Origin: Pseudoduganella rivuli | Lineage (GTDB): Bacteria > Pseudomonadota > Gammaproteobacteria > Burkholderiales > Burkholderiaceae_D | Length of the DNA: 64,000 bases | Assembly: GCF_009674485.1 (NCBI RefSeq) | Contig: NZ_WKJJ01000012.1 | Span: forward strand, 186,001-250,000 | Direction of reading: 5' to 3' | In this document: positions 1 to 8,160 of the stretch, piece by piece | Position numbering within the stretch: the first letter of the stretch is position 1 | Layout of the letters: each line of letters begins with the position of its first letter | Position numbers and translations under genes: made by a program | Notes under the pieces: generated by a model | Seen by the model: the letters and a program-made list of their open reading frames with translations, nothing else | Told to the model about the DNA's origin: nothing | Databases searched by the model: none

Positions 1-2
1 AC

Positions 3-2174
3 AATACGGCGCCGCCAGCGCCAGGCACACCGGCGCTGGCGCCATCGAGCGACAGCGGCGCCCTGGGCGACGGTATCACGACCGACACCTCGCCCTTGAT
101 CACCGGGACAGCAGCCCCGGGCGCTATTGTCAGCGTGTACGACCATGGTGCACTATTGGGAACGACCAGCGCCAATGCCAGCGGCGTCTGGAGCTTCAGT
201 TCCTCGCTTGGCATGGGATCGCACCAGTTGCAGGCCAGCCAGACCAATTCCGTCGACAACACGTCAACGTTGAGCGGGACACTGGCGCTGACCATCAGTG
301 CACCGTCGCAGGCGCCATCCGCGCTGGCCTTGTCCGCGTCGAGCGACAGCGGCGCCGCCGGCGATGGCGTGACCAACGTCGCCACCCCTACCATCACGGG
401 CCACGCGACGCCCGGCGCCAGCATCACCCTGCTCGATGGCGGCTCGGTCGTTGGCAGCGCCACTGCCAATGCGTCCGGCGCGTGGAGCATTACAACGGCG
501 ACGCTGGCCAATGGCGCGCACAGCTTGTCGGCGCTTGCCACCGACGGCCAGGGCGCGCCGTCGCCTGCCAGCGGCGCATTGGCCGTGACGATCGATACGC
601 AGGCGGCGAGCGCCATTACCCTGTCCAATGCCGCCATCCTGAGCAACGCCGGCGCCAATGCGGCCGTCGGCACACTGAGCAACAATGACGCCAGCACCGG
701 CGACCAGTTCAGTTATGCGCTGGTCGCCGGCGGCGGTGACAGCGACAACGGCGCATTCAGCATCGATGGCAATACGCTGCGCCTTGTCAACCCTGCCACC
801 GTCGGCGCGGGAGCACACACGGTGCGCGTGGCCGTCACAGACCGCGCGGGCAATGTGCACCAGCAAGCCTTCAGCGTGACCGTCACCAACCCCACTTCCC
901 AGGTTGACGGCGTACCGGTACAAAGCGGCCCGGTAACCTTGCCCGGCGGGGGTACGGGTACCGAGGTGACCGTGCCGATCGTGCAGCCCGGCCGGACCGA
1001 TGCCAATGAAGCCACGCCGCTGGCCGACATCCCGCTCAGCAGCAACAACGGCACGACCGTGCTGCAGGCGCATGTCCCGGTAGGATTCGGCCTGCAATCG
1101 AGCGGAGGCGCCAGCCAGCCAGCCGGCTCGTCGCTCGAGGAGCTGATTGCCGCGATTGCTGCCCGTACCCAGGGCAACGCGGCGTCCGACCAGGCGCACC
1201 TCACCGGCAACGGCCAGCAGTTCCTCCAACTGCTGCCGACCACCGTCCCGCTGCTGGTGCAAACCGTGGTGGTCGGTGGCACAGCCAGCGCCGCCGGCCA
1301 GCCGCTGACGTTGAGCGGAACATCCACAGCCAGCCAGCACACAGCGTTGGTGATCGATACCGCTGGCATGGGCGGCTCAGGCAGCATCGTGCTGCAACAG
1401 GTGGACTTTGCCGCCGTCGTCGGCAGCAGCACTGTCACCGGCAGCACCCCCGGCCAGGTCCTGTCGGGCGATTCGGCCAGCCAGCATTTCATTGTTCAAA
1501 GCAACAGCGGCCATGTCCTGAGTGGCGGCGGCAACGACCAACTGCAATGGTCGCCATCCGTGTCAACCGGGCGTGCGCAGCAAGGTGCGCCCGGTGATAT
1601 CGTCACACCTGGCGCCCTGCTGCTTAACGGCGGCACCGGCGCCGACAAAGTCACGTTTGCCGGTGCCCAGGCCGGCTATACGGTCGTGCGCAGCGATGCC
1701 CATGTCGTGGTCACAGACAAGGCCAGCGGTGCGCAGGCGACGCTGGCCAACGTCGAGACCTTGCAATTTTCCGATGGTGCGCTGGCCCTGCAAAGTCGCG
1801 GCGAGCTTGGCCAGTTGGCCGCGCTGTACCAGAACATCCTGGGCCGGCAAGCCGACGTTTCCGGATTCGAGTACTGGGGAGCGCAGCAGCAGGCCAAGAT
1901 CAGCATGGGCGATATTGCGCTGTCGATGATACGCTCGGCGGAAGCGGCGGAAGCGGCGGGCCGGGGGATCGCGTTCAATGGCAACGCCAGCCATGACGTC
2001 GGCCTGCTATACCAGTCGATCTTTGCCCGCACCGCCGATACCGCCGGCGCAGCGTACTGGGTCGATGCAATGCAACACGGCGCCAGGCTCGCACAGGTGG
2101 TGAACGGCATGCTGGCATCGGCAGAAATGGTAGGGATCAGCAAGGCGCCGGAGACGTGGGATTTCCGCTTTTAA
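3..2174 (+). CDS. Ig-like repeat surface protein with C-terminal DUF4214, 5'-truncated by window edge
   Basis: The reading frame is open from the first bases, so the true start lies left of the window. Two bacterial Ig-like repeats of about 90 residues are visible, each with an S-S-D-S-G-A-x-G-D-G start and an N-A-S-G-x-W-S-F/I end, followed by a cadherin-like segment (around 580-890). A long Gly/Ser/Thr-rich region follows. It ends in weak RTX-like motifs (S-G-G-G-N-D and G-G-T-G-A-D near 1520-1650). The C-terminus carries two DUF4214 repeats (L-Y-Q-N-I-L-G-R and L-Y-Q-S-I-F-A-R, about 1800-2140). This architecture is typical of large secreted adhesins or S-layer-like proteins exported by type I secretion. 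No transporter is visible here. The class is fairly sure; the ligand is unknown. Confidence 0.8.
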   Translation, partial: NTAPPAPGTPALAPSSDSGALGDGITTDTSPLITGTAAPGAIVSVYDHGALLGTTSANASGVWSFSSSLGMGSHQLQASQTNSVDNTSTLSGTLALTISAPSQAPSALALSASSDSGAAGDGVTNVATPTITGHATPGASITLLDGGSVVGSATANASGAWSITTATLANGAHSLSALATDGQGAPSPASGALAVTIDTQAASAITLSNAAILSNAGANAAVGTLSNNDASTGDQFSYALVAGGGDSDNGAFSIDGNTLRLVNPATVGAGAHTVRVAVTDRAGNVHQQAFSVTVTNPTSQVDGVPVQSGPVTLPGGGTGTEVTVPIVQPGRTDANEATPLADIPLSSNNGTTVLQAHVPVGFGLQSSGGASQPAGSSLEELIAAIAARTQGNAASDQAHLTGNGQQFLQLLPTTVPLLVQTVVVGGTASAAGQPLTLSGTSTASQHTALVIDTAGMGGSGSIVLQQVDFAAVVGSSTVTGSTPGQVLSGDSASQHFIVQSNSGHVLSGGGNDQLQWSPSVSTGRAQQGAPGDIVTPGALLLNGGTGADKVTFAGAQAGYTVVRSDAHVVVTDKASGAQATLANVETLQFSDGALALQSRGELGQLAALYQNILGRQADVSGFEYWGAQQQAKISMGDIALSMIRSAEAAEAAGRGIAFNGNASHDVGLLYQSIFARTADTAGAAYWVDAMQHGARLAQVVNGMLASAEMVGISKAPETWDFRF

Positions 2175-2188
2175 GTTACCAAGTAAAA

Positions 2189-2216
2189 TGCCGTTTATCT
2201 GCATAGACAAACGGCA
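2189..2216. promoter_or_regulatory. Perfect 8-bp inverted repeat abutting the hypT-like start codon
   Basis: TGCCGTTT (2189-2196) and AAACGGCA (2209-2216) form a perfect stem with a 12-nt loop. The repeat ends two bases before the ATG at 2219, where a ribosome-binding site would normally sit; no purine-rich site is visible. It may be an autoregulatory operator for the LysR protein or an RNA hairpin limiting translation. No T-tract follows, so it is unlikely to be an intrinsic terminator. Confidence 0.5.
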
Positions 2217-2218
2217 CC

Positions 2219-3178
2219 ATGGAAACCAAATGGCTGGAAGACTTCATCTCCCTCGTTGAAACCAACAACTTTTCCCGCTCCGCCGCGCTGCGCCATGTGA
2301 CGCAGCCGGCGTTTTCGCGGCGTATCCAGTCGCTGGAAAACTGGCTGGGCACGGACTTGATCGACCGCACGTCGTACCCGACCCGCCTGACGCCGGCCGG
2401 CCACGTGTTTTACGAACAGGCGCTGGAAATGCTGGGGCAGATCAACGGCGTGCGCGAACTGCTGCGCAACAAGCGCGCGGCCATGCAAACCACCATCGAC
2501 CTGGCCGTGCCGCACACGCTGTCGCTGACGTTCATCCCGAAGTGGATCACGCAACTGCAGGACGATTTCGGCCCCATCAACAGCCGCCTGATGGCGCTGA
2601 ACGTGCACGACGCCGTGCTGCAACTGGTGGAAGGCGGCTGCGACCTGCTGCTGTGCTACCACCACCCGCGCCAGCCGGTGCAACTGGACCCCGGGCGCTA
2701 CGACATGCTGGTGCTGGGCCGCGAAGCCCTGCGCGCCTATTCCCGCTGTGACAAGAACAAGAAGCCGGAATTCACCCTGCCCGGCACCAAGGCAGATCCC
2801 CTGCCCTTCCTGTCGTACACCAATAATGCCTACCTGGGCCGTATGGTGGAACTGATCCTGGCCGACACGAAAACCCCGCTGCACCTGGAAAACCATTACG
2901 AGACCGACATGGCCGAAGGGTTGAAGATGATGGCGCTGGAGGGACGGGGCATCGTATTCCTGCCCGAATCGGCCGTCACGCGGGAATTGAAATCGAAGCT
3001 GCTGGCGCGCGCGGACGGTGGCAGCGCCGACTGGGAAATCGAAATGGAAATCCGCCTGTACCGCGAAAAACCTTCCCCCACGCGCCCCGGCAAGCCCATC
3101 GTGTCGCGCCTGTGGGACCACCTCGGCGGCAAGCAGCAAGCATCGAAACGCCGCAGCGTACCGGATTCGGAACGCTAA
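2219..3178 (+). CDS. LysR-family regulator, HypT/YjiE-like
   Basis: 319 residues with an N-terminal winged HTH (residues about 4-63, containing N-F-S-R-S-A-A-L-R-H-V-T-Q-P-A-F-S-R-R) and a substrate-binding-like effector domain. The opening METKWLEDFISL and the S-A-A-L-R-H-V-T-Q-P-A-F motif closely resemble E. coli HypT, the hypochlorite-responsive regulator, which is activated by methionine oxidation. The C-terminal 20 residues are basic and low in complexity. It lies 219 bp upstream of gdhA on the same strand and may control it, although LysR targets are usually divergent. Assignment to LysR is secure; the HypT subtype is inferred. Confidence 0.85.
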   Translation: METKWLEDFISLVETNNFSRSAALRHVTQPAFSRRIQSLENWLGTDLIDRTSYPTRLTPAGHVFYEQALEMLGQINGVRELLRNKRAAMQTTIDLAVPHTLSLTFIPKWITQLQDDFGPINSRLMALNVHDAVLQLVEGGCDLLLCYHHPRQPVQLDPGRYDMLVLGREALRAYSRCDKNKKPEFTLPGTKADPLPFLSYTNNAYLGRMVELILADTKTPLHLENHYETDMAEGLKMMALEGRGIVFLPESAVTRELKSKLLARADGGSADWEIEMEIRLYREKPSPTRPGKPIVSRLWDHLGGKQQASKRRSVPDSER

Positions 3179-3397
3179 CATTGATAAAAATCAACGTTTC
3201 CGCGTTATGTCAGAGGCTATGCTTTTTTTGCATAACGTGACGAAATGTCGCTCCGGGATTATGCAAGAAATGCATAGTTAGATGCGCACTCAGCATTGGC
3301 ACCGTTTTGGTGCGCTAGCCTAAGATTCGCCTCACTGAACACAGCGTCCCAACGCAAACGCCATAAGCGTACACATATAACCTCAGGAGCGAATCGT

Positions 3398-4684
3398 ATG
3401 ACCACCCAGCACGCACTGCCTTCTTACCTCAATCCGGACGACCTGGGCCCATGGGGCCAGTACCTGAAACAGATCGACCGCGTAACCCCGCACCTGGGTT
3501 CGCTGTCGCGCTGGGTCGAAACGCTGAAGCGCCCAAAGCGCATCCTGGTGGTCGACGTGCCGATCGAACGCGATGACGGTTCCATCGCCCACTACGAAGG
3601 CTACCGCGTGCAGCACAACATGTCGCGCGGCCCGGGCAAAGGCGGTGTGCGCTTCCACCAGGACGTGACCTTGTCCGAAGTGATGGCCCTGTCGGCCTGG
3701 ATGACGGTGAAAAACGCGGCAGTGAACGTGCCCTACGGCGGCGCCAAGGGCGGCATCCGTGTTGACCCGAAAACCCTGTCCAAGGGCGAACTGCAGCGCC
3801 TGACCCGCCGCTACACCAGCGAAATCGCGCTGATCATCGGCCCAACCAAGGATATTCCGGCGCCGGACGTCAACACCAACGAACAGGTGATGGCATGGAT
3901 GATGGACTCCTACGCCATGATCGAAGGTAACCTGTCGACCGGCGTCGTGACCGGCAAGCCGATCTCGATGGGTGGCTCGCTGGGCCGCCGCGAAGCCACC
4001 GGCCGTGGCGTTTTTGTCGCCGGCCAGGAAGCCGCCGCCAAGCGTGGCGTGAAAATCGAAGGCGCCCGCGTCGCCATCCAGGGCTTCGGTAACGTGGGCG
4101 GCGTGGCCGCGACCATGTTCGCCAATGCCGGCGCGAAAGTTATCGCAGTACAAGACCATACCGGCACCGTGGTACACTCTGGTGGCCTTGATGTTGCACA
4201 ATTGCACAAACATGTTGCAGAAGTGGGCGGTGTCAAAGGTTTCCCGGGCGTCGAACAGTTCATGGAACGCGACGCTTTCTGGGGCATTGAATCGGACATC
4301 CTGATTCCTGCCGCGCTGGAACAGCAAATTACCGCTGCTGTTGCCCAGCAACTCCGCACCAAAATTATCCTGGAAGGTGCAAACGGCCCGACTACGCCGG
4401 AAGCCGACGACATCCTGGCCGACAAGGACGTGCTGGTGGTGCCGGACGTGCTGGCCAATGCCGGCGGCGTGACCGTGTCGTATTTCGAGTGGGTGCAGGA
4501 TTTCTCGTCGTTCTTCTGGACCGAAGATGAAATCAATGCCCGGCTGACTCGCATCATGCAAGACGCATTCAAGTCCGTGTGGGATGTTGCCCAGGACAAG
4601 AATGTCACCCTGCGTACCGCCACCTTCATCCTGGCGTGCACCCGGGTGCTGCAAGCGCGGGAAGTGCGTGGCCTGTACCCTTGA
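3398..4684 (+). CDS. gdhA: Glutamate dehydrogenase
   Basis: 428 residues from the ATG at 3398, which has AGGAG eight bases upstream; an in-frame extension to 3296 has no such site. Interconverts glutamate and 2-oxoglutarate plus ammonium in the cytoplasm. The substrate-binding half carries the G-P-G-K-G-G-V-R-F and P-Y-G-G-A-K-G-G segments with the catalytic Lys, followed by P-A-P-D-V-N-T. The Rossmann domain has G-F-G-N-V-G-G, the usual dinucleotide loop. Length and motifs fit the hexameric ~45-48 kDa class; the related Oxalobacteraceae enzymes are annotated as NAD-dependent, but coenzyme choice cannot be proved from sequence alone. The 219-bp upstream gap contains an inverted repeat, GCACC/GGTGC, near 3300-3316. 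Confidence 0.95.
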   Translation: MTTQHALPSYLNPDDLGPWGQYLKQIDRVTPHLGSLSRWVETLKRPKRILVVDVPIERDDGSIAHYEGYRVQHNMSRGPGKGGVRFHQDVTLSEVMALSAWMTVKNAAVNVPYGGAKGGIRVDPKTLSKGELQRLTRRYTSEIALIIGPTKDIPAPDVNTNEQVMAWMMDSYAMIEGNLSTGVVTGKPISMGGSLGRREATGRGVFVAGQEAAAKRGVKIEGARVAIQGFGNVGGVAATMFANAGAKVIAVQDHTGTVVHSGGLDVAQLHKHVAEVGGVKGFPGVEQFMERDAFWGIESDILIPAALEQQITAAVAQQLRTKIILEGANGPTTPEADDILADKDVLVVPDVLANAGGVTVSYFEWVQDFSSFFWTEDEINARLTRIMQDAFKSVWDVAQDKNVTLRTATFILACTRVLQAREVRGLYP

Positions 4685-4791
4685 TCGGCAAGCAGCGTAA
4701 GTGAAATCCACAAGCTGCATGCCCCCCGTATGGACGAATACTATAGGTAATTATTGGCAATATCGGACATAGGTCGTTACCAGTCATTACC

Positions 4792-4826
4792 ACGCCTGCC
4801 CTAGTTAAGCTCGGGCAGGCGTTTTT
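4792..4826 (+). terminator. Intrinsic terminator or attenuator between gdhA and the malic enzyme gene
   Basis: CGCCTGCCC (4793-4801) pairs with GGGCAGGCG (4813-4821), extended by an A-T pair, and is followed by TTTTT (4822-4826). It lies 108 bp after the gdhA stop but only 25 bp before the next start codon, so transcripts for the downstream gene that start upstream must read through it. Confidence 0.85.
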
Positions 4827-4850
4827 CGCATTTGATAAAGGAACTCCGGA

Positions 4851-6083
4851 ATGAGCACTTTGGAACAGAAAGCCCTTGAATATCATAAAGCCGGTTCCGC
4901 CGGCAAGATTGCCACCGCCGTCACCAAGAGCGTGGCCACCCAGGATGACCTGGCGCTGGCCTACTCGCCCGGCGTCGCAGTCCCGTGCGTGGAAATCCAG
5001 CGCGACCCATCGCTGGCTTACACCTACACGGCCAAGGGCAATCTGGTCGCCGTCATCACCAACGGTACCGCCGTGCTGGGCCTGGGCAATATCGGCGCGC
5101 TGGCCGGCAAGCCCGTGATGGAAGGCAAAGTCGTACTGTTCAAGAAATTCGCCGGCATCGATTCGTTCGACATCGAAATCGATGAAACCGACCCGGATAA
5201 GCTGGTCGAGATCATCGCCTCGCTGCACCCGACCTTCGGCGGCATCAACCTGGAAGACATCAAGGCGCCGGAATGCTTCTACATCGAGCGCAAACTGCGT
5301 GAACGCCTGTCGATCCCTGTCTTCCACGACGACCAGCACGGCACCGCGATCGTCGTCGGTTCCGGCCTGCTGAACGCGTTGAACCTGACCGGCCGCAAGA
5401 TCGAAGACGTGAAGATCGTCTGCTCGGGCGCCGGCGCCGCCGCCATCGCCTGCCTGGAACTGATCCTGTCGCTGGGCGCGAAGCGTGAAAACATTTTCGT
5501 CTGCGATTCCAAGGGCGTGCTGACCACCGCGCGCGAACTCGATGGCGAGAAAAAAGCGTGGGCGCGCGACACGGTCGCCACCAAAATGGGCGAAGTGATC
5601 GAAGGCGCGGACATGTTCCTGGGCCTGTCCGGTCCCGGTCTGCTGTCGCAGGACGACGTGAAGAAAATGGCGCCGCAGCCGATCGTCTTCACCCTGGCCA
5701 ACCCCGACCCGGAGCTGCGCCCGGAACTGGTGCGCGAAGTGGCGTCCGATGCCATCATCGCCACCGGCCGTTCGGATTACCCGAACCAGATCAACAACGC
5801 GCTGTGCTTCCCTTACCTGTTCCGCGCCGCGCTGGATTCCGGCGCCACCACCATCAACCAGGAAATGAAGATCGCCTGCGTCCATGCGCTGGCCGGCATG
5901 GCCCGTACCGACGAGCGCTTCGGCAGGGATTACGTGGTGCCAGGCTTGCTGGATGCGCGCCTGCTGTCGGGCGTCACGCCGAAGATCGCGCAAGCCGCGT
6001 TTGACAGCGGCGTGGCGAAGAAGCAGTTGGATCTGGAAGCGTATGCGCAGCAACTGATCAAGCTGGGCGAGACGCTGCTGTAA
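4851..6083 (+). CDS. maeB: Malic enzyme (MaeB-like, lacking the phosphotransacetylase domain)
   Basis: 410 residues; oxidatively decarboxylates malate to pyruvate, producing NAD(P)H. Visible elements are the N-terminal malic domain (Y-S-P-G-V-A-V-P-C, T-N-G-T-A-V-L-G-L-G-N-I-G), the metal-binding stretch (N-L-E-D-I-K-A-P-E-C-F and F-H-D-D-Q-H-G-T-A) and the Rossmann motif G-A-G-A-A-A-I. It stops after the malic domains, whereas MaeB of many Gram-negatives continues for about 330 residues with a phosphotransacetylase-like regulatory region. The A-Y-S-P-G-V-A-V-P start nevertheless resembles MaeB rather than MaeA. AAAGGA sits nine bases before the ATG. Loss of the regulatory half would be expected to remove acetyl-CoA control. 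Coenzyme assignment is inferred. Confidence 0.9.
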   Translation: MSTLEQKALEYHKAGSAGKIATAVTKSVATQDDLALAYSPGVAVPCVEIQRDPSLAYTYTAKGNLVAVITNGTAVLGLGNIGALAGKPVMEGKVVLFKKFAGIDSFDIEIDETDPDKLVEIIASLHPTFGGINLEDIKAPECFYIERKLRERLSIPVFHDDQHGTAIVVGSGLLNALNLTGRKIEDVKIVCSGAGAAAIACLELILSLGAKRENIFVCDSKGVLTTARELDGEKKAWARDTVATKMGEVIEGADMFLGLSGPGLLSQDDVKKMAPQPIVFTLANPDPELRPELVREVASDAIIATGRSDYPNQINNALCFPYLFRAALDSGATTINQEMKIACVHALAGMARTDERFGRDYVVPGLLDARLLSGVTPKIAQAAFDSGVAKKQLDLEAYAQQLIKLGETLL

Positions 6084-6099
6084 CGCGTTACAACCGGTA

Positions 6100-6132
6100 C
6101 TGGCGGGTTGTCCGAGCGTGCTCCCGCCAGTT
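6100..6132. terminator. GC-rich hairpin between convergent maeB and lipase genes
   Basis: ACTGGCGGG (6100-6108) and CCCGCCAGT (6124-6132) form a perfect 9-bp stem between two converging genes. No clear T-tract follows in either direction, so it may stop transcription only with Rho, or simply protect 3' ends. Confidence 0.45.
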
Positions 6133-6138
6133 ATCAAA

Positions 6139-7101
6139 TCAAGCCAGCGCGCTGATATAGTTGATCATAGAATGGTCAGTCAGCATGCGGGGCAGTTTCG
6201 CCAGTGGGCGCCTGGTCAAGTGCATTGCAAGGGCTTTGCCAAAGTCAATTCCTACCGCGATGCTGCCAACTGTCGTCCTTAAATTCCCATCGCAGTCAAT
6301 GTATCGCAGGTCTGGCAGATGGCGGTAGCCATTTACGATTGGTATTGGTATGTTGGGGGGCAACACCACCCCGAATGCCGCCAGTGATAGAGGCATAGCA
6401 TAGAGCGGCGACAACCACTCTCCCGAGTCAGGCGGGGGCGCCAGCCAGGAAACACCATCCAGGCAATTCACATAGCGCTCGACAGCGCGTTTCCTGAACA
6501 AATTGGCGAACCGTACATCGCCTACGCGTGGCGACCCGAACGTTACTAAACGTGCATCCAAAAATGAGGCGGCTGCAACAGTGGCAAGCGCGCCGCCGAG
6601 ACTGTGTCCCGTCAAAGTCAACATATATCCTGGAAACTGATTCAGCCAAGATTGGACCTGTGACTGGATATCCAAATAGCGCGAGCTGAACCCAGTGTGT
6701 ACCCGTCCATTCCTGACGTGCGGTTTCAACGCAACCATTAAGTCGGTCAGGTAATCTTGATATTGCAGCGGTTGCGATCCCCGGAATGCAATATAGGCCT
6801 TCCGAGCCCCCTGATCCACAGCGCCAAATGCCTCTGTTCCGCTCCCTGAGTGCGAAAAAAAACCTAATCTGGTCAACCCGACTTGGGCACACGCATTTTG
6901 CATGGTCGTGCGCGTTTGGACGTAAGACTGAGCAGAACTTTCAAATCGAAAATATGCTAATCGCGATAGCTCCGCGCATAGCGCACCGGGTTTACCCCAG
7001 TTGGGTAGCCGTTGCCCAGGCTGGAAGGGATAATTAAACAGCGCAGGCGTATCCTGCGGAGAAAACAATGCCTGGCTGCTCACGTCGTATTTGAATAACA
7101 T
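6139..7101 (-). CDS. Class 3 lipase family protein
   Basis: 320 residues from the ATG at 7101, preceded by AAGGAG at good spacing; a longer frame to 7173 lacks a site. An alpha/beta hydrolase of the fungal-type lipase group (Lipase_3): the oxyanion region Y-I-A-F-R-G-S, the nucleophile elbow T-G-H-S-L-G-G-A-L-A, and the V-T-F-G-S-P-R-V-G-D strand after it are all present. A candidate catalytic His is in the N-G-Y-R-H-L-P segment. There is no signal peptide, so it is either cytoplasmic or exported by a dedicated system. GC content is visibly lower than in the flanks, a feature shared with the divergent gene at 7186. The substrate is unknown. Confidence 0.85.
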   Translation of the reverse strand: MLFKYDVSSQALFSPQDTPALFNYPFQPGQRLPNWGKPGALCAELSRLAYFRFESSAQSYVQTRTTMQNACAQVGLTRLGFFSHSGSGTEAFGAVDQGARKAYIAFRGSQPLQYQDYLTDLMVALKPHVRNGRVHTGFSSRYLDIQSQVQSWLNQFPGYMLTLTGHSLGGALATVAAASFLDARLVTFGSPRVGDVRFANLFRKRAVERYVNCLDGVSWLAPPPDSGEWLSPLYAMPLSLAAFGVVLPPNIPIPIVNGYRHLPDLRYIDCDGNLRTTVGSIAVGIDFGKALAMHLTRRPLAKLPRMLTDHSMINYISALA

Positions 7102-7185
7102 GCACGCACTCCTTGCATAAGATGGTTTCTTATCAGAAAGCTCATTCTCCGCTAAAATGGCCGGATTTTCCATGCACCTTTAACC

Positions 7186-8124
7186 ATGCCCAACGCCGCC
7201 GCAGAAACGTCGCCCAACTGGAAACCGAAACCTTGGATCGCTGTCGCACTGTCTATGCTGACGACTCCTCTTTCATTTTTGTACGTGCGGAAACCATGGC
7301 ACGCGCTGCTTTTTGCAGTTGCAGCCCTTTCGCTGGGAGGGGCCGAAATTGTTGCATTGGGCCGCTCTAATTCGCTTGTCTCAGTCATCCATTTCACAAT
7401 TTGGGCTGCAGCAGTCTTTTTCGCATACCGGTTCGCGAAAAGAGCAGCTCCTGGAAACCAGCCTTGGTATGCGCGCTGGTACGGACTGGCAGGGATTTTT
7501 TCAGTCGTAATCAGTGTCTTTTGTGGCGTACGCGTATTTTTTTATGAACCGTTCGTCATTCCTTCAATGGCAATGCAACCGTCGCTCGAAGTCGGCAATC
7601 GCATTCTGGTGCAGAAGTGGGGGTTTGGCCATTTATCGACATGGGGACTCGATTTCGGCCGTCTGCCAGCGTCCCAACAGCTTCAACGCGGCGATGTCGT
7701 CGTATTTGACTATCCAAGTGATCCATCGCAAACCTACGTCAAGCGCTTGGTAGGCCTTCCGGGAGATCGCATCGTCTACCGGGACAAGCATGTGTTTGTT
7801 AATGGCCAGGATACGTATCTAGGCAAAGCGGAGGATTACCTGCAATCGCAAACGCTGCGATATCAGCCGCGCCAGACTCATCGCCTTGGCTCGACAGTCT
7901 TTGATGTCATCATCGAACCAAACGCACCTTTAATGCTCGGCGCGCCGAAGGACTTCCCTTTGCGCGAAAGCTGCGCATACACACCAGAAGAAATCCGCTG
8001 TACTGTGCCTGACGGGCGCTATTTTGTGATGGGAGACAACCGCGACAACAGCGCAGACAGCCGCTACTGGGGCTTTGTCCGCGCTGACCAGATGATTGGC
8101 AAGGTCGCTAAAGTCTTCCGATAA
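7186..8124 (+). CDS. Signal peptidase I-like protein with Ser-to-Ala at the nucleophile position
   Basis: 312 residues. Hydrophobic segments occupy about residues 17-33, 38-57, 64-80 and 98-118, then an S26-type periplasmic domain follows. The domain boxes are clear: F-V-I-P-S-M-A-M-Q-P-S-L (124-134), Y-V-K-R-L-V-G-L-P-G-D (184-194, general-base Lys186) and G-D-N-R-D-N-S-A-D-S-R-Y-W-G near the C-terminus. In canonical LepB the first box reads I-P-S-G-S-M and the second Ser is the nucleophile; here that position is Ala129 (codon GCA at 7570-7572), although Ser127 remains. The housekeeping lepB normally sits with lepA and rnc, which are not here, so this is a paralogue. It is divergent from the lipase and shares its low GC. 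It may be inactive, may use Ser127, or may act as a binding protein. Confidence 0.85.
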   Translation: MPNAAAETSPNWKPKPWIAVALSMLTTPLSFLYVRKPWHALLFAVAALSLGGAEIVALGRSNSLVSVIHFTIWAAAVFFAYRFAKRAAPGNQPWYARWYGLAGIFSVVISVFCGVRVFFYEPFVIPSMAMQPSLEVGNRILVQKWGFGHLSTWGLDFGRLPASQQLQRGDVVVFDYPSDPSQTYVKRLVGLPGDRIVYRDKHVFVNGQDTYLGKAEDYLQSQTLRYQPRQTHRLGSTVFDVIIEPNAPLMLGAPKDFPLRESCAYTPEEIRCTVPDGRYFVMGDNRDNSADSRYWGFVRADQMIGKVAKVFR

Positions 8125-8160
8125 CGGTATCGGGCACGGTAGCCTGCCGCCGCGCCGCCA

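Noticed and set aside
3298..3316. Sigma-54 promoter upstream of gdhA (TTGGCACCGTTTTGGTGC)
   Set aside because: The -24 GG is present but the -12 dinucleotide is GT rather than GC; the match is better explained by the GCACC/GGTGC inverted repeat.
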